NCBI RefSeq assembly: GCF_016892765.1
Contig: NZ_JAFEMD010000005.1
Coordinates: 62,001-126,000 of the forward strand
Source of the DNA: Microvirga arvi
Lineage (GTDB): Bacteria; Pseudomonadota; Alphaproteobacteria; Rhizobiales; Beijerinckiaceae
DNA: 64,000 nt
Reading direction: 5' to 3'
Shown: positions 41,396 to 53,893 of the stretch, piece by piece
Layout of the letters: every line of letters begins with the position of its first letter
How positions within the stretch are numbered: position 1 is the stretch's first letter
Made by a program: the position numbers and the translations under genes
The notes under the pieces: generated by a model
What the model was told of the DNA's origin: nothing
The model's database searches: none
What the model saw: the letters and a program-made list of their open reading frames with translations, nothing else

Positions 41396-42190
41396 CTACT
41401 CGGCGGCCGCCGCAATCACCTTCACCTTGGCGCAATAGGCGCGGGAGGCGGAGGTCATGGTCTGGGTACGATGGCCGAACTGATAGCGCAGGATGGTGCC
41501 GCAGGTGTCCCCGCCCGCGAGCTTGTAAGCCTTGGCCAGGTATTTTAGGCCGTAGCGGAGATTCGTCTCCGCATCGAGAAGCCCGGCGGCGGAACCCTGG
41601 TAGCCCAGCGACTGGGCGGTACGGACATTGATCTGGGTGAGACCCATGTTCGGGCCATTGCGGGCGCCCGCGTTGTAGCGGCTCTCGAGCCGCACCACGG
41701 CATCAGCCAGTTCATAGGGCAGCCCGTTCTCGGACGCATACCGCACGATCATGGGCTTCAGCGCATTGGCGCGAACTCCATCCGGAAGCCGGGCCCGCGA
41801 TCCTGCGTCGGTTAGGGCTGCAGGAAGGGACGCGGTCTGCTGATCGGGTGCTTCATCCATCTCGGCGGCATCGACGGACCTGTTGGGCAGGCCCTCTTTT
41901 TTTGCATCGGCCTGGGGCTTGCCGGCTTTGGAAGCGACAGCTTCCTTCGGCTTCTTACCATTCACCCCCTTGGCTCCCTTCACCGGCTCCTGGCTGTCGG
42001 ATGCTTCGGCAGCTTCCTCCGCGGCAAAAGCCGCTGCCTCGGCTGCGGCGGCACCTAAGAGCTGCTCGGCGGCATCGGGAGTGACGAGACTGTCGCTTTC
42101 TCCCTCAGCCCGTGCCTGAGAAGCGAGGACCAGCGCCGTTGCACCAAGGCTCGCGATTGCCAGCGTTCTGAGAAGGTGTTGCCAAGTCAA
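41396..42190 (-). CDS. secreted lytic transglycosylase (SLT domain)
   Basis: Predicted periplasmic muramidase that cleaves peptidoglycan with 1,6-anhydro product. From TTG 42190 (preceded by GGATGGAG) it has 264 residues: signal peptide ending 'LVLASQARA', an Ala/Glu/Lys-rich low-complexity linker (about 28-130) and the SLT domain (about 140-255) with 'DAVVRLESRYNAGARNGPNMGLTQI' (catalytic Glu in RLESRYN) and 'NLRYGLKYLAKAY'. An upstream TTG (42241) would add 17 residues but weakens the signal peptide. The stop is 45 bases from the RNase P RNA 5' end. Confidence 0.87.
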   Translation of the reverse strand: MTWQHLLRTLAIASLGATALVLASQARAEGESDSLVTPDAAEQLLGAAAAEAAAFAAEEAAEASDSQEPVKGAKGVNGKKPKEAVASKAGKPQADAKKEGLPNRSVDAAEMDEAPDQQTASLPAALTDAGSRARLPDGVRANALKPMIVRYASENGLPYELADAVVRLESRYNAGARNGPNMGLTQINVRTAQSLGYQGSAAGLLDAETNLRYGLKYLAKAYKLAGGDTCGTILRYQFGHRTQTMTSASRAYCAKVKVIAAAAE

Positions 42191-42387
42191 ACAGAAACTC
42201 CATCCGGCGATAATCGCGAGGGCGGGCTGGGTGACGGCCAAATAGGGCGAAGATGTGGCACATCCAGGCGCATATTTGTTCAGACTTGGTTCAAGCTTGA
42301 CCGTGTTTCCCTTGTGGCATCAGGCCTTTCGGTCATGATTTCAGCGGCACGCGCGTTCTGATTTTTCCGTCAGCTTGGCGGTTTCGA

Positions 42388-42412
42388 GGAACTCTTTCTC
42401 CGCCCAGGAGTT
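42388..42412 (+). promoter_or_regulatory. candidate EcfG (general stress) promoter
   Basis: GGAAC (42388-42392), 17 bases, then GTT (42410-42412) matches the alphaproteobacterial EcfG/RpoE2 promoter form. It lies 70 bases before the glycine-zipper lipoprotein start. The rest of 42191-42482 holds no other clear signal. Confidence 0.45.
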
Positions 42413-42482
42413 GGCGACAGCGTAAGGTCAAGCTAAACAGGAACGGGCAGCCTACAGCCCGCTCAACATCAGGGAAGCCTCC

Positions 42483-42761
42483 ATGAAGAAGATCATGACA
42501 GCCATTGCCGCCGGTGCCCTCACCCTCTCGATGGCGGCCTGCAACACTCCTGGCGAGCGTGCCGTCGGCGGGGCCGCGATCGGCGGCCTTGCGGGTGCAG
42601 CGATCGGCGGTGCAGCAACCGGTACTGCAGGCGGTGCTCTTGCGGGTGCAGCCATCGGTGGTGCCGGCGGCGCGATCGTCGGCGCCTCGACGACTCCGCG
42701 CGGTCCGGCCTGCCCCTATGGCACCTACCAGGACGTCTACGGCAACGTGTACTGCCGCTGA
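42483..42761 (+). CDS. glycine-zipper outer-membrane lipoprotein
   Basis: The protein has 92 residues. A lipoprotein signal peptide ends in lipobox SMAAC (Cys20). The mature part is a glycine zipper of regular GGAAIGG/GAAIGGA repeats (about 29-66), then 'PACPYGTYQDVYGNVYCR' with a Cys pair. Such proteins are abundant, small envelope proteins in Hyphomicrobiales, related in composition to Rickettsia 17-kDa antigen and osmotically induced lipoproteins; the function is not known. AGGGAAG precedes the ATG, a candidate stress promoter lies upstream and a strong terminator downstream, so it is a single-gene unit. Confidence 0.8.
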   Translation: MKKIMTAIAAGALTLSMAACNTPGERAVGGAAIGGLAGAAIGGAATGTAGGALAGAAIGGAGGAIVGASTTPRGPACPYGTYQDVYGNVYCR

Positions 42762-42781
42762 TATCGCCTGAAAGCGAATTT

Positions 42782-42815
42782 AAGGGGCCGAGACATTCTC
42801 GGCCCCTTTTCTTTT
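42782..42815 (+). terminator. rho-independent terminator of the glycine-zipper gene
   Basis: Stem AAGGGGCCGAG with CTCGGCCCCTT, loop ACATT, followed by TTCTTTT. A textbook structure, 20 bases past the stop codon. Confidence 0.92.
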
Positions 42816-42846
42816 GCCTGCACTTGAGCGTACGACTGAACCCAAG

Positions 42847-43572
42847 ATGATTCAGTCGATTTGGGGTAAGCTCGGAGGCGCCGGCATCGGACTCGCGTTG
42901 GGCGGGCCGATAGGCGCTCTCCTGGGTGGTGTGGCCGGCCACGTTCTCGTCGATCGCGAAGGCGCTTTGTTCGGAAAGCCGCCACGCGACGTGCTCTTCA
43001 CCATGGGCCTCGTGGCGCTCGCCGCCAAGATGGCGAAGGCCGACGGCGTCGTGGTCGACGTGGAGGTCCGAGCCTTCGAGCAGATCGTCGAGGTGCCGGA
43101 GAGTGAGCATGAACGGGTGGAACGGCTGTTCAACCTCGCCATGCAGACCTCGGACGGGTTCGAAGCCTACGCTCGCCAGCTCCACGAGGAGTTCAAGGAC
43201 GAAGCCGCCCTCCTCGAAGACGTGCTCGACGGCCTGTTCCACATCGCCAAGGCGGACGAAGCCGTGCACGAGGCGGAATACACCTATCTCAAGGATGTGG
43301 CGACGATCTTCGCTTTCTCGGACAAGGATTTCGAGCGCATCGCCGCCCGGCACGTGAAGCGCAAGGACGATCCCTATCTCATCCTCGCCGCCGACCGGAG
43401 CATGAGCGACGAGGAGCTGAAGCGGCATTACCGCAGGCTCGTCGCGGACAATCACCCGGACCGGGAGATCGCCCGCGGCCTGCCGCCGGAAGCCGTGAGG
43501 ATCGCCACCGAACGGCTTGCGACCATCAACGCTGCCTGGGAGCGCGTTGCCGCCGAGCGGAACCTCAGGTGA
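42847..43572 (+). CDS. DjlA-like TerB/DnaJ-domain protein
   Basis: The protein has 241 residues in three parts: a short N-terminal glycine-rich hydrophobic stretch (about 8-35, 'GGAGIGLALGGPIGALLGGVAG') that could insert in the membrane, a TerB-like helical domain (about 52-165), and a C-terminal J domain (about 178-240, 'DPYLILAADRSMSDEELKRHYRRLVADNHPDREIARG') with the HPD motif. This is the architecture of DjlA, a membrane-linked co-chaperone that stimulates DnaK. The start at 42847 is chosen because upstream frame lies in the terminator. The amidase gene starts 5 bases after its stop, implying an operon. Confidence 0.85.
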   Translation: MIQSIWGKLGGAGIGLALGGPIGALLGGVAGHVLVDREGALFGKPPRDVLFTMGLVALAAKMAKADGVVVDVEVRAFEQIVEVPESEHERVERLFNLAMQTSDGFEAYARQLHEEFKDEAALLEDVLDGLFHIAKADEAVHEAEYTYLKDVATIFAFSDKDFERIAARHVKRKDDPYLILAADRSMSDEELKRHYRRLVADNHPDREIARGLPPEAVRIATERLATINAAWERVAAERNLR

Positions 43573-43576
43573 CCGC

Positions 43577-44344
43577 ATGAGTGTGCTGACTCCGGAAAGC
43601 TCCGTCGCCGCCAAGGTCTTCCCGTCGCCCAATCACGGCGACCGCAGGGATGGCCGGCGCCCCAGCATGCTCATCCTCCACTACACGGGCATGCCGGACG
43701 AGGGCGAAGCCCTGCAATGGCTGTGCAATCCGGTCTCGCAGGTTTCCGCCCATTACTTCGTGTTCGGCGATGGGCGCGTGCTGCAGCTTGTGCCGGAAGC
43801 GCGCCGGGCCTGGCATGCAGGCCTCTCCTCCTGGGACGGTGAGACCGACACCAATTCCTGCTCGATCGGCATCGAGATCGCCAATCCCGGCCATCCGGGA
43901 GGCCTGCCGCCCTTCCCCGAGGTGCAGATCGAGAGCGTGGCGGCGCTGGCGAAGGACATCGTCACCCGCTGGCGCATTCCCGCAACCCGGGTGCTGGCCC
44001 ATTCGGATGTCGCGCCCGGCCGCAAGGTCGATCCCGGAGAGCTCTTTCCCTGGAAGACCCTGCACGAGGCCGGCGTCGGCCACTGGATCGCGCCTGCCGC
44101 AACGAGCGATGGCCGCTTCTTCTCCCGCGGCGACCAGGGCATGCCCATCGAGGCCCTGCAGGCCATGCTCGTGATGTATGGCTATGGCTTGAAGATCAAC
44201 GGCGTCTTCGACGAGGACACGGAGAAGGTCGTGACCGCCTTTCAGCGCCATTTCCGTCCCGAGCGCGTCGACGGCGTGGCGGATGCCTCCACCATCATGA
44301 CCCTGCGCAATTTGATTGCAGCACGGCCGCAGGCCGCCGCATGA
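43577..44344 (+). CDS. N-acetylmuramoyl-L-alanine amidase (AmpD type) with peptidoglycan-binding domain
   Basis: Zinc amidase of 255 residues that removes the stem peptide from muramic acid. The Amidase_2 domain (about 28-165) shows 'LILHYTGMPDEGEAL' (zinc His), 'VSAHYFVFGDGRVLQLV', 'NSCSIGIEIANPG' and 'VLAHSDVAPGRKVDPGELFPW' (second His and Asp). A C-terminal PG_binding_1 domain (about 190-250) contains 'LQAMLVMYGYGLKINGVFDEDTEKVVTAFQRHFRP'. There is no signal peptide, so it may act in cytoplasmic recycling of anhydro-muropeptides like AmpD. AGGTGACCGC precedes the ATG. Confidence 0.9.
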   Translation: MSVLTPESSVAAKVFPSPNHGDRRDGRRPSMLILHYTGMPDEGEALQWLCNPVSQVSAHYFVFGDGRVLQLVPEARRAWHAGLSSWDGETDTNSCSIGIEIANPGHPGGLPPFPEVQIESVAALAKDIVTRWRIPATRVLAHSDVAPGRKVDPGELFPWKTLHEAGVGHWIAPAATSDGRFFSRGDQGMPIEALQAMLVMYGYGLKINGVFDEDTEKVVTAFQRHFRPERVDGVADASTIMTLRNLIAARPQAAA

Positions 44345-44393
44345 CAAAGAGTTAACTCGCAACACTATAGGAAATCGGCCACAATCGCCTCGC

Positions 44394-45860
44394 ATGAACA
44401 TCCATGCTCTGCTGAGGGTTGCTTTAGTGCGGCGCGTCTGGTTGTGGTTGATCGGCATTCTTCTGGCGGCGGGAAGCGCCGGCTTCCTCCTGTGGCAGCC
44501 GAGCGGCGGCCACGCCTCGGATCAGGCCTACAGGCTCGGCACGGTCGATCGTGGCCCGATCATCGCGAGCGTGCGCGCCACGGGGACGCTGAACCCGGTC
44601 ACGACGGTTCTCGTCGGCTCGCAGCTCTCGGGCCAGGTGGTCGAGATTCTTGCCGACTACAACACGCCCGTGAAGGAAGGCCAGGTGGTGGCCCGCCTCT
44701 ATGCGGAGCAGATCAAATCGCGCCGGGATGCGGCGCTGGCAGACCTCGCCCAGGCGAGGGCCGATCTCGACACCAAGCGCGCCCAGATCGACAAGGCCCG
44801 CTCCGCGCTTCAGCGCGCCGAAGCTCAGGCCGCCGACCTTCGGGCGCAGCGTGAGCGGACCCAAGCCCAGCTAGAGGAGGCCCAGCGCAATCTCGAACGG
44901 CAGACCGCGCTGAATACCCGTGCCGTGGGAACGCAGACGGCGCTGGAGCAGGCCGGCACGCAGGTGGATATCCAGAAGGCCAACCTCGCCTCGGCCGATG
45001 CGCAGATCGCCTCCAACCAAGCGGAGACGCTTGGATTGAAAGCCGACCTCGCGCTGGCGGAAGCGAATGTGAAATCCGCCGAGGCGATCATCCTGCAGCG
45101 TCAGGCCAAGCTCAGGGACATCGAGATCGATCTCGCCCGTACGGAGATCAAGTCGCCGGTCGGCGGCGTCGTGGTGAAGCGCGACATCGAGCTCGGTCAG
45201 ACGGTCGCCGCCTCGCTCTCAGCACCGACCCTGTTCACCATCGCGCAGGATCTGCGGGAGATTGACATCTACGCCAATATCGACGAGGCCGATGTGGGGC
45301 GCCTGAAGGAAGGGCAGAAAGTGTCCTTCACCGTGAATGCTTATCCGAACCGCACCTTCGAAGGCCGGGTGCGCATGGTGCGTCTCGCCGCGCAGACCGT
45401 GCAGAACGTCGTGACCTATACGGCCGTCATCGGCGTGCGCAATCAGGACCAGGCGCTGCTGCCCGGGATGACCGCGAACCTCCAGATCATCACCGACGAG
45501 CGCGAGGATGTGCTGCGCATTCCCAATGCAGCCCTGCGCTTTCGGCCGCCCGCCGCCGTCGTGGCCAGTGAAGCACGGAGCAGCACCCCCGAAGGGCAGA
45601 ACCCGAGGCGTCGCGCACGTCGCGATCAGGTCGCGTCGGATCAGGACGAGGGAACCGGCGGCAGCGTCTATCGTGTCGGAGATGATGGCAAGCCGCAGGT
45701 TGTACCGGTGCGCCTCGGCGCAACGGATGGCGCTTATACGGAGATCGTGCGCGGCGATCTGCAGGAAGGCGCCGCGGTCATCGTCGGAGCCCAGCGAGCC
45801 GATGCTGCGGATGATGCAGGCGGCGCCACCCGGCGCCCGCGTCCACCGCGGATGTTCTAG
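44394..45860 (+). CDS. macA: MacA-like periplasmic adaptor (HlyD family)
   Basis: Membrane fusion protein of 488 residues that joins an inner-membrane ABC transporter to an outer-membrane channel. It has an N-terminal membrane anchor (about 16-36, '[19 protein letters not shown]'), a barrel-sandwich half ('[20 protein letters not shown]'), a long coiled-coil hairpin (about 105-235, regular Ala/Gln/Glu heptads), the second half ('[25 protein letters not shown]') and a beta-barrel. It is longer than E. coli MacA (about 370) owing to the long hairpin and an Arg/Asp-rich insert near 395-425. The ATPase gene follows after 11 bases. Confidence 0.88.
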   Translation: MNIHALLRVALVRRVWLWLIGILLAAGSAGFLLWQPSGGHASDQAYRLGTVDRGPIIASVRATGTLNPVTTVLVGSQLSGQVVEILADYNTPVKEGQVVARLYAEQIKSRRDAALADLAQARADLDTKRAQIDKARSALQRAEAQAADLRAQRERTQAQLEEAQRNLERQTALNTRAVGTQTALEQAGTQVDIQKANLASADAQIASNQAETLGLKADLALAEANVKSAEAIILQRQAKLRDIEIDLARTEIKSPVGGVVVKRDIELGQTVAASLSAPTLFTIAQDLREIDIYANIDEADVGRLKEGQKVSFTVNAYPNRTFEGRVRMVRLAAQTVQNVVTYTAVIGVRNQDQALLPGMTANLQIITDEREDVLRIPNAALRFRPPAAVVASEARSSTPEGQNPRRRARRDQVASDQDEGTGGSVYRVGDDGKPQVVPVRLGATDGAYTEIVRGDLQEGAAVIVGAQRADAADDAGGATRRPRPPRMF

Positions 45861-45871
45861 GGACGCACCTC

Positions 45872-46594
45872 GTGACTCTCATCGAAACACGCGATCTCAG
45901 ACGGGTCTACGATCTCGACGCCGGGCGCGTCGTCGCGCTCGACGGCGTATCGCTTGAGATCGAGCAGGGCGACTTCGTTGCGGTCATGGGTCCATCCGGC
46001 TCGGGCAAGTCCACCTTCATGAACCTGGTCGGCTGCCTCGACCGGCCAACAGGAGGCCAGTATCGGCTCGCGGGCATGGCCGTCGAGAGCCTCGATGCGG
46101 ATGGCCTGGCGCGCCTGCGCAACCGCGAAATCGGCTTCGTGTTCCAGCAGTTCAACCTGCTCCCCCGCGTCGATGCGCTCGGCAACGTCGAACTGCCGAT
46201 GATCTATGCGGGCTTCGACCGCAGGACGCGGCGGGAGCGGGCTCTCGAGGCCCTGGGCCGCGTCGGCCTTGCCGAGCGGGCGCATCACCGGCCGATGCAA
46301 TTGTCCGGCGGCCAGCAGCAGCGCGTGGCGATTGCGCGGGCGCTCGTCAACAGCCCGAGCCTGCTGCTCGCCGACGAGCCGACCGGCGCCCTCGACAGCC
46401 GCACGGCGAACGAGATCATGGCCCTGTTCCAGGAACTCAACCGCGAGGGCGTCACCATCGTGCTCGTGACGCACGACGCCGAGGTGGGACGCCATGCGCA
46501 ACGGCTCGTGCGTTTCAGGGACGGACGCGTCATCGAGGATCATCGCCAGGACCCTGTCGATGCACGGGATCTCGCGCAGGAGGCCGCCGAATGA
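45872..46594 (+). CDS. MacB-type ABC transporter ATP-binding protein
   Basis: LolD/MacB-class ATPase of 240 residues. Walker A is in '[19 protein letters not shown]', the Q-loop in '[12 protein letters not shown]', the signature in '[16 protein letters not shown]', Walker B in '[12 protein letters not shown]' and the H-loop in 'VLVTHDAEV'. In E. coli MacB this domain is fused to the permease; here they are separate genes that overlap by 4 bases. The start is GTG 45872. Confidence 0.92.
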   Translation: MTLIETRDLRRVYDLDAGRVVALDGVSLEIEQGDFVAVMGPSGSGKSTFMNLVGCLDRPTGGQYRLAGMAVESLDADGLARLRNREIGFVFQQFNLLPRVDALGNVELPMIYAGFDRRTRRERALEALGRVGLAERAHHRPMQLSGGQQQRVAIARALVNSPSLLLADEPTGALDSRTANEIMALFQELNREGVTIVLVTHDAEVGRHAQRLVRFRDGRVIEDHRQDPVDARDLAQEAAE

Positions 46595-47823
46595 GGCTGA
46601 TCGAGGCCATCCGCTCCGCGCTCTCGGCCATCATGGCCAATGCCCTGCGCAGCCTGCTCACCATGCTCGGCATCGTCATCGGCGTCGCTGCGGTCATTGC
46701 CATGGTGGCGATCGGCTCCGGCGCGCGCAATCTGGTCGACCAGCAGATCCGTTCGCTCGGCGCCAACCTCGCCATCGTCACGCCGGGAAATGTGACTCAG
46801 GGCGGTGCGCGGCTCGGCGCCGGTGCCGCTTCATCCCTCACGGATGAGGATGCCGAGGCGATCAGCCGCGAGATCGACGGCGTGGTGGCGGCAGCACCCT
46901 TCGTGCAGGGTGGCGCGCAAGTGGTGGCCGGCGGCAGCAATTGGGGCACGCGCATCTACGGCATCGATCTCGACTGGTTCTCCGCCCGCGAGTGGGATGT
47001 CGCCTCGGGCCGCACCTTCGATCCAGAGGAAATCCGCCGCGGCGACATCGTCATCCTCCTCGGCCAGACGGTCGCCCGCAATCTCTTCGGCGAGGTCGAT
47101 CCGATCGGTCAGACCGTGCGCGTACGCAACGTGCCCTTCCGCGTCATCGGCGTGATGGCGCCGAAAGGGCAATCAGCCTTCGGGCAGGATCAGGACGACG
47201 TGATCTTCGTGCCCCTCGATGCAGGCCGTCGCCGCGTGATCGGCCGCAACTACGCCAAGGACGGGTCGGTCGGCTCGATCTTCGTGAAATTCGCCAACGA
47301 AAGCGACATCGAGCCCGGCATCGAGAGCATGACGCACCTGCTGCGCCAGCGGCATCGTGTCATGGGCGAGCAGGAAGACGATTTCTCGATCCGCAACCTG
47401 ACCGAGATCGCGAACACCGCATCCGCCTCCGCCAACACGCTTTCCATGCTGCTTGCCGCCGTCGCGGCGGTGTCGCTGCTCGTCGGCGGCATCGGCATCA
47501 TGAACATCATGCTGGTATCGGTCACCGAACGCACGCGCGAGATCGGGCTGCGCCTGGCCGTCGGAGCGCGCCCACGCGATATCCTCAGCCAGTTCCTCAT
47601 CGAGGCGACGACCCTCTCCACCATCGGCGGCGCGCTCGGCATCGGCCTCGGCGCAGGCGCCGCCTATCTCGTGGCACAGCTCGCCGGCTGGCCCTCGCTC
47701 GTCTCGACGAACGCCATCCTCATGGCCGTGGGATTCTCCGCGCTCGTCGGCATCTTCTTCGGGTTCTATCCGGCGCAGCGCGCGGCGAAGCTCGATCCGA
47801 TCGAAGCATTGAGACGGGAGTGA
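46591..47823 (+). CDS. MacB-type ABC transporter permease
   Basis: Type VII ABC permease of 410 residues: one membrane segment near residues 20-45, a large periplasmic MacB_PCD domain (about 50-250, '[17 protein letters not shown]', '[18 protein letters not shown]', '[23 protein letters not shown]'), and three C-terminal segments in the FtsX fold ('[36 protein letters not shown]', '[20 protein letters not shown]', '[20 protein letters not shown]'). With the adaptor and ATPase it should export a drug, lipid or peptide across both membranes through a TolC-like channel encoded elsewhere. Confidence 0.9.
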   Translation: MRLIEAIRSALSAIMANALRSLLTMLGIVIGVAAVIAMVAIGSGARNLVDQQIRSLGANLAIVTPGNVTQGGARLGAGAASSLTDEDAEAISREIDGVVAAAPFVQGGAQVVAGGSNWGTRIYGIDLDWFSAREWDVASGRTFDPEEIRRGDIVILLGQTVARNLFGEVDPIGQTVRVRNVPFRVIGVMAPKGQSAFGQDQDDVIFVPLDAGRRRVIGRNYAKDGSVGSIFVKFANESDIEPGIESMTHLLRQRHRVMGEQEDDFSIRNLTEIANTASASANTLSMLLAAVAAVSLLVGGIGIMNIMLVSVTERTREIGLRLAVGARPRDILSQFLIEATTLSTIGGALGIGLGAGAAYLVAQLAGWPSLVSTNAILMAVGFSALVGIFFGFYPAQRAAKLDPIEALRRE

Positions 47824-47834
47824 TCGTCAAGGCC

Positions 47835-48040
47835 CGTCATCCCGGACGCCGAATGCGATCCGGGGTCGCGTGCAGGATGAATTGCCTCAGTTCGCGTCAT
47901 CACCGGCCTTGTGCCGGTGATCCCGATCAAGAAGAGCGCTGCGCCTTTTTGAATCGAGATAGCCGGGACAAGCCCGGCCATGACGAAAATGTTCTATGAA
48001 CGATCCCAGATCTCCGCTGACGCTTCGTCAGGGATGACAC
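47835..48040. repeat. cluster of REP-like palindromes
   Basis: Units lie at about 47833-47875, 47893-47925 (ATCACCGG-CCTTGTG-CCGGTGAT), 47957-47985 (GCCGGG-ACAAG-CCCGGC) and 48001-48040. The 29 bases from 47893 recur unchanged at 59226-59254. They fill the gap between convergent macB and metH. Confidence 0.7.
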
Positions 48041-48051
48041 GTGGGTAAATT

Positions 48052-51810
<3,759 letters not shown>

Positions 51811-51871
51811 TCGATCTGTTCTCGTTGCACCGCGACCGGTTTGCCCGACCGTCGATGTTGATTTCGATTGT

Positions 51872-51893
51872 GGTACAGGCAGATGCCTGTGCC
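51872..51893 (-). other. hairpin between metF and metH
   Basis: GGCACAGGCA and TGCCTGTACC (minus strand, 2-base loop) form a 10-bp stem in the 99-base gap between metF and metH. No U-tract follows, so it could be a processing or partial-attenuation site and not a full terminator. Confidence 0.45.
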
Positions 51894-51909
51894 GGACATC
51901 GGAGGCTTG

Positions 51910-52815
51910 TCAGGCGGCAGCCTTCACGCTCTGGTCGCGCAATCCGAGAAGGTGGCAGATGGCATAGACCAGATCGGCACGGTTCATGGTGTAGAAGTGG
52001 AACTCGCCCACCCCGCGGTCGACCAGATCGATCACCTGCTCCGCCGCGACCGCTGCCGCGACGAGCCTGCGGGTCTCCACATCGTTCTCCAAGCCTTCGA
52101 AGCGGGCCGCCAGCCAGTCCGGGATGCTCGCGCCGGTCTTGGAGGCGAAGTTCGCCGTCTGCTTGAAATTCTGCACCGGCACGATGCCGGGCACGATCGG
52201 GATGTTGATGCCGCGGGCGCGCACCCGGTCGAGATACCGGAAGTAGTGATCGTTATCGAAGAAGAACTGCGTGATGGCGCGGTCAGCGCCGCAATCGACC
52301 TTGGCCTGCAGCACGTCGATATCCGCATCGAGCGACGAGGCCTCCGGATGCTTTTCCGGATAGGCCGAGACGGAGACCTCGAAGTCGCCGATGGCCTTGA
52401 TGCCGGCAACGAGGTCGCAGGTCTGCCGGTAGCCGCCCGGATGCGGCTCGTAGACGGTGCCGATGCCGCCCACCGGATCGCCGCGCAAAGCCACGATGTG
52501 GCGCACGCCCGCATCCCAATAGGAGCGTACGACATCGTCCACTTCCTCGTTGGTCGCGGCAACGCAGGTTAGATGAGCCGCAGGCTTCAGCTGCGTTTCC
52601 TGCACGAGGCGGGACACAGTCGCATGGGTACGCTCGCGGGTGGAGCCGCCTGCGCCGTAGGTGACGGAGACGAATTGCGGGTTGAGCGGGGCCAGACGCT
52701 GGATGGAGGACCAGAGCGTCGTCTCCATCTCCGGCGTCTTGGGCGGGAAGAACTCGAAGGACACCTTGATCGGACAGGAAACCTGCCGGCTGGGGCGAAG
52801 GGTGAGCGGTGACAT
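51910..52815 (-). CDS. metF: 5,10-methylenetetrahydrofolate reductase
   Basis: FAD enzyme that makes the 5-methyltetrahydrofolate used by MetH. It has 301 residues in a TIM barrel with 'VSFEFFPPKTPEME' (catalytic Glu near 23), 'FVSVTYGAGGSTRERTHATV', 'HIVALRGDP' and 'DRAITQFFFDNDHYFRYLDR'. The C-terminal 'EFHFYTMNRADLVYAICHLLGL' is typical. The A of its ATG is the A of the upstream TGA, so translation is coupled to the regulator. Confidence 0.95.
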   Translation of the reverse strand: MSPLTLRPSRQVSCPIKVSFEFFPPKTPEMETTLWSSIQRLAPLNPQFVSVTYGAGGSTRERTHATVSRLVQETQLKPAAHLTCVAATNEEVDDVVRSYWDAGVRHIVALRGDPVGGIGTVYEPHPGGYRQTCDLVAGIKAIGDFEVSVSAYPEKHPEASSLDADIDVLQAKVDCGADRAITQFFFDNDHYFRYLDRVRARGINIPIVPGIVPVQNFKQTANFASKTGASIPDWLAARFEGLENDVETRRLVAAAVAAEQVIDLVDRGVGEFHFYTMNRADLVYAICHLLGLRDQSVKAAA

Positions 52816-53834
52816 CAGGCGACCTCTCTGTCGGGTTCACTCAAGGGCCAATCCGTCACCACACGGCGATCCTGGCCAAGCCAAAGGGAAACGGTCAGAT
52901 GCTCGTCGCCCTTCTTGGGCGGAGCGATCTCCCGGTTGAGCGTGCAGTCGAGCCCCGCCTCGTCGAGCCAACCGGCGACCTGAGCCGGAGCAAAGCCGAG
53001 GCGGCGATGCTCCTGCGCCTCACGCAGGAATTCGAGGTTATGCGGCGCGAAATCCACCACGAGGATGCGCCCGCCAGGCGCCACGAGGCGCGCGGCCTCG
53101 CGGATCGCGCGAGCCGGATCGTCGAGATAGTGCAGGACCTGATGGATGACGACGAGGTCGAAGGTGTTGCGGGGGAACGGGGGTGCGTAGATGTCCCCCT
53201 GCCGCAGCTCAATGCCTCTCAAACCGGCCTTTTCCAGATTGGCACGGGCGACGGAGAGCATGGCATGGCTGGCATCCAACCCGACCGTGCGCTGGGCGCG
53301 GGGTGCCAGCAGCTGCAGCATGCGGCCGGTGCCGGTGCCGAGATCGACGAGGTTGCGGATCTGGCGCGGTCCCAGCGCATCAAGCACGGCTGCCTCGACC
53401 ACGGTCTCCGGCGCGTGAAGGGAACGGATCCGGTCCCATTCTGGAGCGAGACGCGAGAAGAAGGCCTGCGCCGCCTGCGCACGCTGCGTACGCACGGCCT
53501 CGAGCCGGGTGCGGTCCTCCAGCAATTGCGGATCGGTACGGTCGAGGCTCTCCAGGATCGGGCGGATGATGCGCAGGGCCGCTCCCCGGTCGGTGAGCCG
53601 GAAGAAAGCCCAGGCCCCTTCCCGGTGCCGTTCCACAAGGCCCGCTTCGGCGAGGAGCTTCAGGTGGCGGGAGATGCGCGGCTGGGACTGCCCCAGGATA
53701 TCGGTGAGGTCGGAAACGGAGAGCTCCCCCTCCGTCAGAAGCGCCAGCATCCGCAGGCGCGTCTCCTCGGCAGCGGCCCGCAGCACGTCCAGGGTCAGGT
53801 CCAGGGATGGAGACGGGGTGTCAGGCACGGACAA
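52815..53834 (-). CDS. ArsR-type regulator fused to SAM/SAH-binding methyltransferase domain (SahR-like)
   Basis: The protein has 339 residues: an N-terminal winged-helix ArsR domain (about 10-100, 'LRMLALLTEGELSVSDLTDILGQSQPRISRHLKLLAEAGLV') and a C-terminal methyltransferase fold (about 145-260) with the SAM motif 'LVDLGTGTGRMLQLL' and 'LRQGDIYAPPFPRNTFDLVVIHQVLHYLDDP'. Regulators with this architecture control methionine-cycle genes in Proteobacteria and respond to S-adenosylhomocysteine (SahR). The position as first gene before metF-metH and the palindrome just upstream fit. The methyltransferase domain probably serves as ligand sensor; enzyme activity cannot be excluded. Confidence 0.88.
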   Translation of the reverse strand: MSVPDTPSPSLDLTLDVLRAAAEETRLRMLALLTEGELSVSDLTDILGQSQPRISRHLKLLAEAGLVERHREGAWAFFRLTDRGAALRIIRPILESLDRTDPQLLEDRTRLEAVRTQRAQAAQAFFSRLAPEWDRIRSLHAPETVVEAAVLDALGPRQIRNLVDLGTGTGRMLQLLAPRAQRTVGLDASHAMLSVARANLEKAGLRGIELRQGDIYAPPFPRNTFDLVVIHQVLHYLDDPARAIREAARLVAPGGRILVVDFAPHNLEFLREAQEHRRLGFAPAQVAGWLDEAGLDCTLNREIAPPKKGDEHLTVSLWLGQDRRVVTDWPLSEPDREVA

Positions 53835-53845
53835 ATCTCGCTCTT

Positions 53846-53869
53846 ACATATAAAGATATATTTATATGT
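53846..53869. promoter_or_regulatory. palindromic operator upstream of the SahR-like gene
   Basis: ACATATAAA and TTTATATGT flank GATATA: 22 of 24 positions are symmetric in an otherwise GC-rich region. It lies 12-35 bases before the regulator start, in the place expected for autorepression of the regulator-metF-metH operon. AT-rich palindromes with an AAAGATAT core are the expected type of SahR site. Confidence 0.7.
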
Positions 53870-53893
53870 GTTTTGGAACGAGAGCAAGGACAG

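Noticed and set aside
44394..47823. MacAB genes as type I secretion system for the RTX hydrolase
   Set aside because: The ATPase/permease are of the MacB/FtsX type, not the fused exporter type of RTX secretion, and the genes lie 13 kb away.
51811..51909. Cobalamin or SAM riboswitch before metH
   Set aside because: The gap is only 99 bases and lacks the B12-box and SAM-II-like core; only a simple hairpin is present.
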